A DNA stretch of 64,000 nucleotides from Aradus depressus (Eukaryota > Arthropoda > Insecta > Hemiptera > Aradidae): positions 19,879,460 to 19,943,459 of the forward strand of contig OY759223.1 in assembly GCA_963662175.1 (NCBI GenBank), in the 5' to 3' direction. Positions 32,351 to 44,200 of this stretch are shown piece after piece (position 1 is the first letter of the stretch; every line of letters starts with the position of its first letter). Below the pieces are notes generated by a model, which made no database searches, was not told where the DNA came from, and was given only the letters and a program-made list of their open reading frames with translations. A program made the position numbers and the translations under genes.

Positions 32351-35261
32351 TCCATAGGTTTTGCACGACGGTTTATCTGTAGAACGATCAGTCCGGTTAT
32401 TTTACAGCCACACCTCGTACATGTGAATAATATATATTTTTTAAATGAGTCCATAATTTGAGGCAGACTAGAGGTAATCTTAATGTACCTTCTGACGGTT
32501 ACGTGATTTGGTGCTTCCTGTCTACTGCGGATCTGTCCAGCCCGCGCATCGAACTTGGTGGTTTGCAATATCCCTCGGATCCGCCAATCTCTACCCAAAG
32601 TGACCAAGACTTCCCTAGAACAGATCTCTGCATCCACTTAACTCTCCCTTCATAGTCTTGGCACAATTCTTCACTTGCTGACGTCCTTTGGAGAGGCTTT
32701 CTCAGGCAATGCTGTTTATTTGTGGATTATAGATTCCAGACACATAAGATACACTTTTTCAAAACTTCCCGGGAAATAATAATTCTATAAATTACACACC
32801 AGGCATGGAGTAAAAAAAAACACATTAAAATTGCCAAATAAAGGCTAGAGAAGTGGAGCAACCTGTCGAGATCTCGGACTTTCTGCCCAAGTTGGGTGTA
32901 CAAAAGGGGGAATCAACAAAGAATAAAAATTTCAATACAACAAGACCTTTCGCTATTTATAAATAAAGAATTTTCGAAAAAAATAGAATAGATCAAACAT
33001 TTGCCAAAATTGGATATATTTTTGCACCAAACGTTTTGTCACTTGAAGCTGTTTCTTCTATATTAATTATAATAATTAAACAATTTCCGATAAACCATAC
33101 TTACGGGTTGGGAGGTTTCTCCCGAAATGTTTAACTATATTATGATTTAAGTCTATGACTTGAAATAAATGAGAAGAAATATAAATAATAAGAACTTGTT
33201 CAACTTTTATATTGTCAAATTTCACAAAAATATATATATAAAGAGTACTCTCGGCTGACGACATCGAAAGTCGAAACCGGTACACTTTATGTATTGTTGT
33301 GGAATTGGATAATATGAATTTTAAACATTGTTTTTATTAATTTTATCAGTTTATCTCTAATATTAGTTATTCACGGATATGAATAATAATTATTTTAAAA
33401 ATAGAATAAATAAATATTAGAAAATAAATTAATATAAAATTCCTTGTATTAATAGATACAATAGATACTAATTTTTATCAAATGTTTAATTATAAATTTA
33501 TATTTCATTAAAATAAGTCTTCCTTCATGACGATTTTTCATGGCGACAACAGGCCTCTTCTTCAGGTCACGAACAGCGAAGGAAGAAAAAAAACGGAAAC
33601 ATACAGAACAAATTAACAATAAAATAAATAGTAATTAACTAACTTTAATGATATTATAAAAATATTAAACAAAAAGTTGTTATGATAGAAATTATAGAAT
33701 ATTGTTGTAAGAGTGTTCTATCAAAAAAATTAATATGAAAGCAAAATATATAAGCTTTATATATGAAACACGATTTTTTTCCCGAATAGAGGGTTTTCTC
33801 TGACATAACATTTAAAATTTATTATTGTATCTATTGCTTTTAAGAAGTGAGGAAGGGCATTAAAGAAGTTGTTTCCTTTATGATTTATTCTTCGTTCAAG
33901 AAGAAATAAACAATGTTCAGTTATTCGGAATTCTTCTTTCTTTCTGGTATTATGTAGTATTGATGAGAAGGAATATTTCTATGTTTTTCTAATGATCATC
34001 AATGCTTCAAATATAAACAGCGCTGACAATGGCAAGATTTTTTGATTTATATACCTATATATATTTTTAAGCAACGTTTTTTTTTGTTTTTTTAGTGTAA
34101 GAATGTTAAGAATTCAATTAATTGTTCCACTTTTTCCTCGAGTGTCTCTGTTTCTGGTTGCAGTCTTGCCTCACAATTTGCGGCACTTCTTAGTTAGGCT
34201 TAAGCTCATTGATTCAAAAAATAAAAAATCGCGTTTATGACTCATACACAATAAAAAGTTTTATAAACGTTTTAATAATTCTAATTTACATATAAATATA
34301 AAAGTTGAATCTATAGAAAAAAAGGTTCTTTCAATTACACAAAACCATTCTCGAGATATTTTGTAACTTTAAATGATACACTGTGATTCACATATAGAAA
34401 AATGTATGGATGATTATTATTTATTATCTATATTTTTAGTTTTTTTTATTTATAGTATTAATTTTTTTTTGGGTCGAAAAGATGTGGTTTCGATTCCTTA
34501 AATGAATAAATCCAATTAAAGAAAAATAAATAAAATGTAATTGATTGAATAATTATTGTGACTAATGAATAAGTTGTATTTCTTTAATTTAGGAAGGAGG
34601 AGAGATCCGGCATAGTGTCGATAAAAACTAACTATGTATTCATATATTCATCATTGATTTATTTCATACATGCATATATATTTGTATTTTAATCTGCATA
34701 TACTATTTCAAAAATTTTCTTTATTATTACGATTTCAATTTGAGTCGAAATTTCATTTTTATTGTTTTCAATTGAAGACTTGTTTCACTATACAGGAGGA
34801 AAAGGGAAAAATCCCTGGGGACTGGAAAAGGGACAGTTTGGATTGTTTTGTTGAACTTTCATTTAGTATTTGTTAAGTCGTGGCTGAAGATGGAAATACC
34901 GAAAATACTCCCATATATTTTATGTATTTTGTGAAATAGATAATGTTCTTAAAAAATTATACGTTTTTCTTCATATATTTTATTTTAAAATCTATTACAC
35001 ACTATATGACGCAGAATGCACGTTATACGTTGAACTGATGGAGCAGATCTCTGTATTTGTTTACGCCGTCCCCTTTCCTTATACTGATGAATAAATAAAC
35101 ATGCAGGCAGAATGAAGACCCTAGACAACTAATGCAAGTCTTAAAAACAAAAAAAAAATTGAAATTATAAATAAATTACTAAAAACGTTATACATCGATT
35201 TATTCCTGTACATCCATTGTTTTAAAAATCTTAGAGAAACACAATTGATGTAAAGACACGT

Positions 35262-35335
35262 GTTGGAACACCCGAAAGAGTGCTCTGGTAGTAGACGATA
35301 TGACTGGTAGTTAAACCCGGATATGAGTCATAACT
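35262..35335 (+). mobile_element. SINE 3' fragment
   Basis: GAAAGAGTGCTCTGGTAGTA through ATGAGTCATAAC matches the SINE 3' third. Confidence 0.65.
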
Positions 35336-35399
35336 ATTTTCTTGATGTATACATTTTTATGACTTATCCTCTTACTTTGATATGATTCAACGACAATAA

Positions 35400-35530
35400 A
35401 TATTATATATTATTACAGCATCACTTTTCCCATGTATTTTTGCTTTCTCAAAAAAAAAAAAAAAATAGCACTTACAAATGTTTCGGGAAGCACTACCATC
35501 ATCAGTGTCTGTCTATAATAGATAGATAGA
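35400..35530. repeat. Partial copy of the 17525-17905 fold-back
   Basis: ATTACAGCATCACTT, then AATGTTTCGGGAAGCACT and ATCATCAGT match the left arm; only one arm is here. Confidence 0.65.
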
Positions 35531-36279
35531 TAAAGATGTTTATTTAGGAAAGATAAATACAGAAAAGTAAACCAAAAAATTTTTTTTAAAAAAAACAGTA
35601 CATTATTAGACAATGGTCCTTTGACCGTCTGTCGGGTTGGACATGTCCTCTCTCTCTCCTTGCTTGTTAGTGGAGTTAGTTTTTATTTTTAATTGTTAAA
35701 AAAAAGAAGGTAAATACCTTCTTGAATAAAGTAAAGAGAATTGTCATGTTACTAACTTAAATCAAATATAATGAAATATATTTAAACATAAAATAACTAT
35801 AATTGTATAAAAAATAATATATTATAGAGTTTCCCTGTAAACATTTACCCGAATTCAATTAAAGTTAAATTCCTCTACAAGTCTTTTTCTATATTGGGAG
35901 GCACATTTAACATACAGATATAATGCGTCCCAGTTCTCTCCATCCAACGCAGCGATGCATTCCCTGTAATTTAGTTTTTTTCTTTTTCAAGAATTTAGTG
36001 CGGTATTCCTGGAGAATGGGGCAATCTGTCTATAACACATGTGTTCTTTATGTTGACTATTTCTTCTGTCAATCAGAATCTTCCTTTTATAGAACATATG
36101 TATTATATTTAAACACTTAGTTGGGACGCAAGGTGATTACACCTTTCCTTCTGAAGTTGGAAATAAATAGTTTCCGAAAATTTGACTAAATATTTAGTTT
36201 TTATTTACACGACATAACCTCGAATTCTTTCTACATTGAAAAGATACTGTCGACTCTATTAGGACGTACCATATTGATT

Positions 36280-36530
36280 TTCAGTCAAACCGGCCGAAGG
36301 GAAGGGGGGGATCAGAGGGATAGGTCAACTCATAAACCATAATAATTGCAGAGATGTAATGAATGTAGCGACACGGAATTTCGGAAACATGAAATTCGAT
36401 TGGAAACTAAACATCGAAACACAACATTATCACTTCCCCAGTTTTACGAAGTATAGTGATAGTTATGTAATCGGTCACTAAATTTCATGTTAAATTTTTA
36501 CCGGAATTTCATGTTTTCCGACCTAATGTC
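36280..36530 (-). repeat. Dispersed repeat A fragment
   Basis: A single module (GAGATGTAATGAATGTAGCG) followed by the TTACGAAGTATAGTGATAGTT-type end. Confidence 0.55.
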
Positions 36531-36721
36531 AAAAATTAAATAAAAAATTGTGTTAATGTGTGTATACTGTGAACACGATAATAATAAATTTATTTCCGTT
36601 AAACCAATACATGGTAATAACTACTTGAATCTAACACACCTATGATTAGTAGTAATAACAAAACTATTAAAAAAAGTAAAATGAAATTAATAAAAACTGA
36701 ATATATAAATACTTAAAAATA

Positions 36722-37109
36722 TATGAGGAGTTTGGAGCCAGAGCGGACCAACCCACAATTTTTCTGAAAATGAGTTATTACCATCCTGATGTTGGCATAG
36801 GTTCCCTTTTTCAAAACCAGTGTGGATCACTTAGTTTCTTCACTTCAGTGATAGATAGCAGCATTTTAAGTTTAGTCCACAAGTATTTTGTGCATATATT
36901 TTCAAACTCACAATGGATCATACGGCCTTCAAAAACTTTATAGAACACAAAAAGGGATCACTCATCCAATACTATTCTAAAATTTACAATATAAATAAAT
37001 ATTTGGGGCCCATTTATGGAGATAAACAAAATGTACTCAATTTTCAATTGCCATTTTCTCCCTGTTCAGTTTCAACCAATTGGTCCGCTCTGGCTCCAAA
37101 CTCCTCATA
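36722..37109. mobile_element. Terminal-inverted-repeat element, unclassified
   Basis: Ends are perfect inverted repeats of about 30 bp: TATGAGGAGTTTGGAGCC then AGAGCGGACCAA, reversed at 37078-37109. Interior is about 330 bp with no recognisable protein. Confidence 0.75.
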
Positions 37110-39769
37110 TATAAAAAAAACACATATATATGTATTAGATTTTATTGATTTGTATTACATTTATAATAAGTAGACATATTTTTCAATTTAATAAAAATTA
37201 CGATAACTATTTTTTAAAAAAAACCTTGGAAAGTGTCTTTATCCCAACAAGAGGAAACATGTGTACACAAACACAGTCATATTGTGGAAACTTACATAAA
37301 ATAAACCTTTTGAAATATTGTCTATTGTATACATACACTGCCGGAAACAGCATAACACCGTAAAGTTTATGTAAATAAATCGTGTAATACAAAAACCAAT
37401 GGATTATGCATCAAATGTTTTTGAATTAGACAAATTTCTAAAATAAGTTTAGTTTTATTCAGGATGTATCTTTACATACAACACTTGCTATGTAGATGTA
37501 ATGTTATGTATCATAACTTATCAAGGGAATTATATATTTTCCTTAATTTTAATATAAGTGTATAATATTTATTGAATATTACTTAATAATATTAAGTATA
37601 TAGATTATAGACTATATTATAGATTATACATTTTATTATAATCATATTTTAAATTAATTTAGTTATCTTTTTTTCTCTGTTGCTTCAAATTAAATTTGCG
37701 ATTCTGAATTTTTTTTCAGTTTTTACACTAAAAAACGCCTAGAATTGTCCACACTGAAGCCACCGACTGGGAAATTCGGGAAATATTAGGGAATTAATAA
37801 AACATCAGGAGAAAATGTCTCCAGTAATTGTCACACCGAGTTCACTTTACAAAAATTATAATGTAAGAAAAGATTCCTAATATCGTTTTGGTTTGTTTTT
37901 ATACTCAAATGTTCGCTGAAAATAAATGTATTCCTTAGAAAAAAATTTAAATTTCTATTATAAAGATTTTATGTTACTTGAATTCAAATATTCAATGAAG
38001 ACAAAATCTATTCTTGTGGATAAATAATGATACTTTTAATATTATTGGCACCAATTTTATTTTTCAAAAAGTCACCATATTTTGAAAAAAATGATAAAAA
38101 AATTAATAAATAATTCTTGATATATTTTTAATAAATTCTTTTAGTATGAAATATGTGACTTGAATGGCGGCTAATAGAGAAAATTTAAAATATTCTTAAC
38201 AACGAAACCATTACAAACTTTATATGGGAAATTTCAACGATCATCCGACTACATAATTTCTATTTTGTAATAATTTAATGTTGTATTGAAAAAGGATTTT
38301 CTATATTTGGTTTATTTCTGGTGAAATGTTAAGTAATTTTTTTTCTAAGATTGATACTCAAAAACTATTTGTTGTAAACTTTTAGTTTTTGTTTTGTTTT
38401 GTGAATAAATAATAATACTTCCTTATAAAAATATTGTTGACACGTTAGTAACGTCATTAATATAATATTATTAATCGTGCTGTAGACCTTTTTTTTTTTT
38501 CTTATGAAAATTATATAAATATGTACTCAAATGTCACACCATTTATTGTAATGGCATAAGTCAGTCAAAATTTAATGTCACTAGTTAAGGAAATATTTTG
38601 GTGTGTTAGATAGAAGAATGGGGCTTTTTTAATGTTAGAAATGAACTTACTTCATTACCAATATTTTGTTTTAACAAAAAATGTTATTCAAGAGAAAAGG
38701 AAGTCAACTGTTTTCAATTTTTTTTTATTGAAGAAGTTTTGATTTTTTTATATTACTTGGGTGTGTGTAATTTTTTCTAAAATATGGTCTTTGTTCGTTT
38801 CATTTACATTTTTTTTCAAATTGAAGCAAACATTCCTCGTTAAAAAGAAAAAAAGTTTATAAGAAAATGCTATTGTAATATGAGTTAAACCTTGTTTATT
38901 TTTATTTTCTATATTTTGATAATCTGGATCAGTGTATGTAATTATACATGTGCATAATTTTGGCTGTGTTGATTTTATCATATTCGTTAGTATAATAATA
39001 CAGATTTGCGTTTTTTTTCTATTTATTTATTTCACCCTTTCTTTGCCATCAATTGGACGAAGTCCGGGAGGAGTCTGAAGGTGCTCGACTTGAGCTCGTA
39101 GCCATATTTGGCAAAATACCTTCAGATAATAAAGTGTGTCATCAATTCTATGGTCACAGGGAATAAGTTGTTAAGTCGTAAAATGGCCAAAATGAGTTAA
39201 GTGTACTCTGATCATCCCCCAAGTCATCTGTGCACTGTGAAGAAGTTGGGAGCTCAGGACTCTAATACTTTCGGAATTATAAAGATATGGGTTTCTTGGT
39301 ATCTCGTAAAATTGTGTATGTTTTCGATTAAATCAACTTAATCTAATTCTTTGAGGAACCATTCACGAGATAACTGCATTTATTCACTACGGCAGACTAT
39401 TCCAAATGCAGAGGGCGTTTTCGGTTAAATCAACTTTAGAGAGGCATCATTCACGAGTATTTCAAAAAGTATGGTAAATAATTAGGTAACTAAGGAAAAA
39501 TCCAAGAAAGGATTAACAATATTCATTTTCGTTCACTCCTATAAATTTAGAAGATATATGATTAATAATGATGCAAACATAATTTTTTTATTCCAAAAAC
39601 GATTTACACGATTAATACCAAAGTAAAAACGTACTACCCTGAAAAGTTACGAATTTAGACATCAATTTATTCCCTATGACCAGAAAATTTATCTTGCACA
39701 TTTAGGAGTTAAGGGAGACTTTTTAAATGCATTATCCTCGAAATGTTTATAATTATTTATGTTATAATT

Positions 39770-40180
39770 TATTATTTCCCCAGTTAAACCAAGTATAGGG
39801 AACTTAATTGGTCAGAAATTCGATGCGGAGTTTTCCAACCCCATTCTAAAAATGAAAAAAATAAATGTTTGTGTGTGTCTGTGAACACGATAACTCCCGA
39901 TAGAATGAATTTATCGACACAAAATTGTATATGTCTAAGGACGACACCTATTGATTTTCAGTCACATTGGCAAACACAAAGCCCTATATAGACCTAATTT
40001 TCAACGGAATCGGCCGAAGAGGGATCAAACAGGAGGATCAACTCAAAAATCCTAATAATGCCAATGTAATAAATGTATTGACATGAAATTTTATAATTAC
40101 ATTAAAAACCTTATAAGTATGGCATCTTAATTTTCAACGGAATCAGAAGAAGGGAAAGGATCGAGGTATCGACACAAATT
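39770..40180 (-). repeat. Dispersed repeat A copy
   Basis: Begins at an AAGTATAGGGAACTTAATTGG-like end (first 18 bases match the family) and contains two diverged modules. Confidence 0.5.
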
Positions 40181-40199
40181 TTGGTATGAGAATTTCACT

Positions 40200-40392
40200 C
40201 AAGATCGAGCGTTCGAAATCCGGCAGATGCCCTTAGTTTTGTTATCTGGGAGGTGAAAACACCTTAAGCACGCCGTCCTACGGATGGGACGTTAAGCGAC
40301 GGTACCAAACCTGAGTAGGCAAAATTTATGACTCCTACTGTGGAGTCGGACTCATGTCCACAAGAGCGCTCTGGTAGTAGGCGATATGAATA
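40200..40392 (+). mobile_element. SINE, degraded
   Basis: GCACGCCGTCCTACGGATGG and GAGCGCTCTGGTAGTAGG are clear; the tRNA head is reduced to the B-box side. Confidence 0.7.
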
Positions 40393-40849
40393 TTTTACTA
40401 CAAAATCCACCTTGATATTATACTAAAGGGAATAAATAAACTATACACAGATCTCACGTATATGTTTTCATATTTCTTTATTACAATTTACAAACGCATA
40501 TAATGTGCTAAATAATATATACATGTTATTTGAAGCAGGTTTAATATCGTCCATAACCTGAAAATACTGCATTTATTTAATTTAATATTTTCTGTTTTCC
40601 TTATTATCAAACTTCATATCCCTATTTAACTTTGTACAATGTTGAATATAGCTTCAAGATTTCAGAAGGGGGAGATGGATAGACGTCGAACATGACCTAC
40701 GGTTTCCTAAAACGCCTATAAATATTTAAATAACGGATTTATATAGCAATAAAAAATTAACAGCTTCGAGTAAAAATTGTGTAGTATGAATGTTTACAAA
40801 CACACTTTTACCGATACCTGATACGTGCGAGTTGCCTATTTTCATATAA

Positions 40850-41110
40850 TAGCCAGTTACGATGTATAGGAAAAGTTACGTAATCCCGCAGAAAATATTA
40901 AAGAATATGTTTCAATTCATGTTTTCCCCATTGGAAAAAAAAAAAAAAATCTACCTTTGTAAACATTATTCAAACTTCCGATAGTTTTATATGTGAATCC
41001 AAAACCTCATAAGGACGACACCTATTAATTTTTGGCGGAATCAGACGGAAGGGGAGGGGGGATTAGAGGGGCTTCCAACTCAAAAATCCCAATAACTGTC
41101 AATGTACCGA
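40850..41110 (-). repeat. Dispersed repeat A fragment
   Basis: ACGATGTATAGGAAAAGTTA end followed by one module with CCTCATAAGGACGACACC. It lies just past the NOL10 stop and may be in its 3' UTR. Confidence 0.5.
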
Positions 41111-41143
41111 CACAAAATATGTGTTATATCATATTAACAAAGA

Positions 41144-41269
41144 TCACTTTTTCCTTCTGTGAAATGGTTTTCTAGAAGGCATTTTGAATTTTGTCGGTGG
41201 AGCTCTCTTGACAAATTTCCTTTCTTGACGATGTTTCCACGAACTTTCTTCATCCGGTCCACGTTTGGA
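41144..41269 (-). CDS. NOL10: NOL10 coding exon 13 (terminal)
   Basis: Acceptor atgttacag. Encodes SKRGPDEESSWKHRQERKFV and the basic end SRKPFHRRKK, then TGA at 41146-41144. The basic C-terminus is a NOL10 trait. Confidence 0.9.
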   Translation of the reverse strand, partial: SKRGPDEESSWKHRQERKFVKRAPPTKFKMPSRKPFHRRKK

Positions 41270-44200
41270 CTGTAACATGAAACAGATAAAAACAATTAAT
41301 ACTATTAAAATATAACAACAATTAAAACCATACCAATGACTAATATAGCAAAATAAGTGTTTTCAAAAATATATCTTAATTTTAATTATAGTACACTGAA
41401 AATTAGAAAATAACAACGCGTTCTGTTCTGTACATTGGGAAAACTCCACAACCATTAATTATCGGGCTTCGAGCTTAACATATACGCATAAATTTATATT
41501 AAAAAACAAAAAAAAAAAATCATTAATTAAGCATACCCGATTAACTGTGAATGTCATTTCTTTATTTCCTAACTTCAGTTCTTGCAAAGTTTGTTTCTGC
41601 TCAGTTTCAACTCTTTCTCCTAGAGGTCGTCTATAAACAAATACAGGATACATAAGAATTAGTGCATGAATAAATGACAATACATCCATCAAGTCTATGG
41701 ACTAAAGATTAGGGAGAAAGCAAAGGGTAGAATGGAATTTTCTGTAGCGGGATTTAATTGCATCCCTTACAAAGATAATCTGGAGGTCATAGTGAAGGAT
41801 AGCATTAGATACGTAGAATGAAATGATTTTACGAAGGATTCTATAGTTAGTTCAGCTCCATATTGGCTACAGTAACTGAAATAATCCTCCTCTTCAGTAG
41901 ACAAGTACGCTACCTTTAGAGATTTGTCTACTTACGATGCTAGTGGATCTTCCTCGAGCTGGGACAGTCCAGTGACCCCCGTTCTCAATTCGTACAACTT
42001 GGGTCGTCCTGCCATCAGCTCTTTCCGTTCCTCCTCTACCTTCTCCAAGTACGCTACCTTTAGAGATATGTCTACTTACGAAGCCAGTGGATCTTCCTCG
42101 AGCTGGGACAGTCCAGTGACCCCCGCTCTCAGTTCGTACAACTTGGGTCGTCCTGCCATCAGCTCTTTCCGTTCCTCTTCTTCCTTCTCCCTCCGGATCT
42201 TCCGGTGCTCCGCTCTCACCTCCTCCATCACCTCTCGTTCAACGTCCGAGTCATACTCATCACTCTCCCCGCTACCCTCCTCCGAGCTCGCCTTCCCTTC
42301 CAACTCCTCAGGCTCCTGTAGAGAGAAGAACAAAATCAATTAAGAGAAAAACTTAGACCGTTAATGACAAAATTTTCAAGAAAATAGGAAATACCGAGAC
42401 ATTTAAAATGATTTCTTGGATGTCAGATTATAATTTTATCACAACTTCAGGCTCCTCAGACACCCCTCTACTACTAGTTCCTATACTGATTTAAACTGGC
42501 TTTTCCCCTTCATATCGATAATATTTCCTAGGCTCCTTTCTTTATTAAACCATTATTTATCCCAAAAGCCTTACTACATCTACCAAATACTCCAATTCAA
42601 ATCCCATATCCATAACAGTCACCAGATCCCGTCCCTCTTTTCTCACAGACAACAGTCTATCAAAACTCCTTCCTTATCCAGGCTAACTCCCTCTGGAACT
42701 CTCTTCCTCTCCAGATTCGCCATGCTCCTACTCTTCTTCCATTTAAATCCCTGCTTTTAGTCCCTACCTTCCTAACTCGACAGATTGTTACTCTACTGTT
42801 TCTTCTGTCAAGTTGGTACGTAAGTTGGTTTCCACTCAGAACAAATTTAGAATGTTGATTGGATTTACAAAAAAATGGTTTTATAGACACCTGTTTTTGT
42901 AAATCCAATCAGCAATTTTTAAATTATTTTTTATCAATTTTTTTTCCGTTGTTTTAAATCATTAAGGGTAGATATATCAACAAATTAAATAAGAAACAAA
43001 TATGAAAAAAAATAGGTCTATAGCAATTAACTAAAGAAACAGTAATTGTTACTGAAGAGTAATAATTAGAACAATGAGAATAAACAAATAAAACTGAAAA
43101 TTATGAAGAACAGATTTCGGTGAAAACAAATATATCGCACTCCCAGAAGAATAGAGTCGTAACTTCCAAATCTACTGTTTTGGGTTTTTAAGTCATTTTT
43201 CATTGTTTTCCAGTTCTCTTTGCAACTAGAATACTGTCGTAATTTCATCTACAAAGCATTCCTTGAAAAAGACATTACATCAACAAATTTACTATACTTT
43301 GTAGGAATACTGTCGTTGAAATTGAAGTCGCTTATTCTCAAAATGTTGGTTTTGAAGTTACGACACTATTCTTCTGGGGGAGCGATATAATATTTTCAAG
43401 TTTTGATGTAGCCATAATATGTCAATGTAATATATCTTTAAGTAATAACTCAAAATTCCTGAAGCACCACAATGGCTAAACCAAAAGCTGCTTCCCATAA
43501 CTTGAAAATATAATATATTGTTTTCGCTTTATATATATATTCTTTCTAACGAATTATTTATTTACCCTACCTATTTTCCGCTTTCAGCAAATATCACCCT
43601 TAATTTTGTGTAAAGTTTCCAATATAGATTCAACAGTTTTTCCAGACTGAGTCTTATCTCTTATGCTTTTGGCTGAGGATGGTAGAAATACCGAAAGTAC
43701 TCCCATGTAAATATAGTTAGTGAAATTAGACAATATCACAAATAAACAAGTTTCATTTCTTTCAAGTTCATTTGAATTATTTCACAATATCTCTGCAATA
43801 ATGTCAGTTTTCATAGATGGATAGATGTCGAACACTCCTTAATAGAGTTTCGTAGATGGTCTTCAACCAACTGAACCTTAAATATGATTTGATGCAACAG
43901 CTCACTCTAAGGTGGGAGAAATAATTATAAGAATTTATAAAATATATACCTCAACAGGTTGAAATTTGCTCTTCAGTAGTTCTTTTTCCAATTCCTTCTT
44001 CCTATTCTTGTCCAATCGAGAAACCGCTGGATTAAGAAGCCTAAACAGATATAAAGAATAAATTAAACATCTACAATTAACCGCCATCATGAGAAATGTA
44101 CCCAAAAATTTTGTCTAAATACACTTTTGGTTGTATAAAGAGATTATGTATTTATACATAGTATATTTATCACTGCTCTATATTTCTCCCATTTATGTTT

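Larger units (their letters stand above)
30964..41143. other. Gene-free region between convergent NAF1 and NOL10
   Basis: Ten kilobases of AT-rich DNA with no supported exon. It holds a tRNA-like SINE, repeat B pieces, fold-back and repeat A copies, SINE scraps and an unclassified inverted-repeat element. Stretches 32400-33050, 33590-34600 and 37120-39760 show nothing recognisable. Confidence 0.6.

Noticed and set aside
36913..37173. 86-codon frame in the inverted-repeat element
   Set aside because: Its end is encoded by the terminal inverted repeat and it shows no domain.
41935..42046. An extra NOL10 exon 11b
   Set aside because: The frame is open and has a donor, but no pyrimidine-rich acceptor fits in the short gap after the first donor, and read-through meets TAA.
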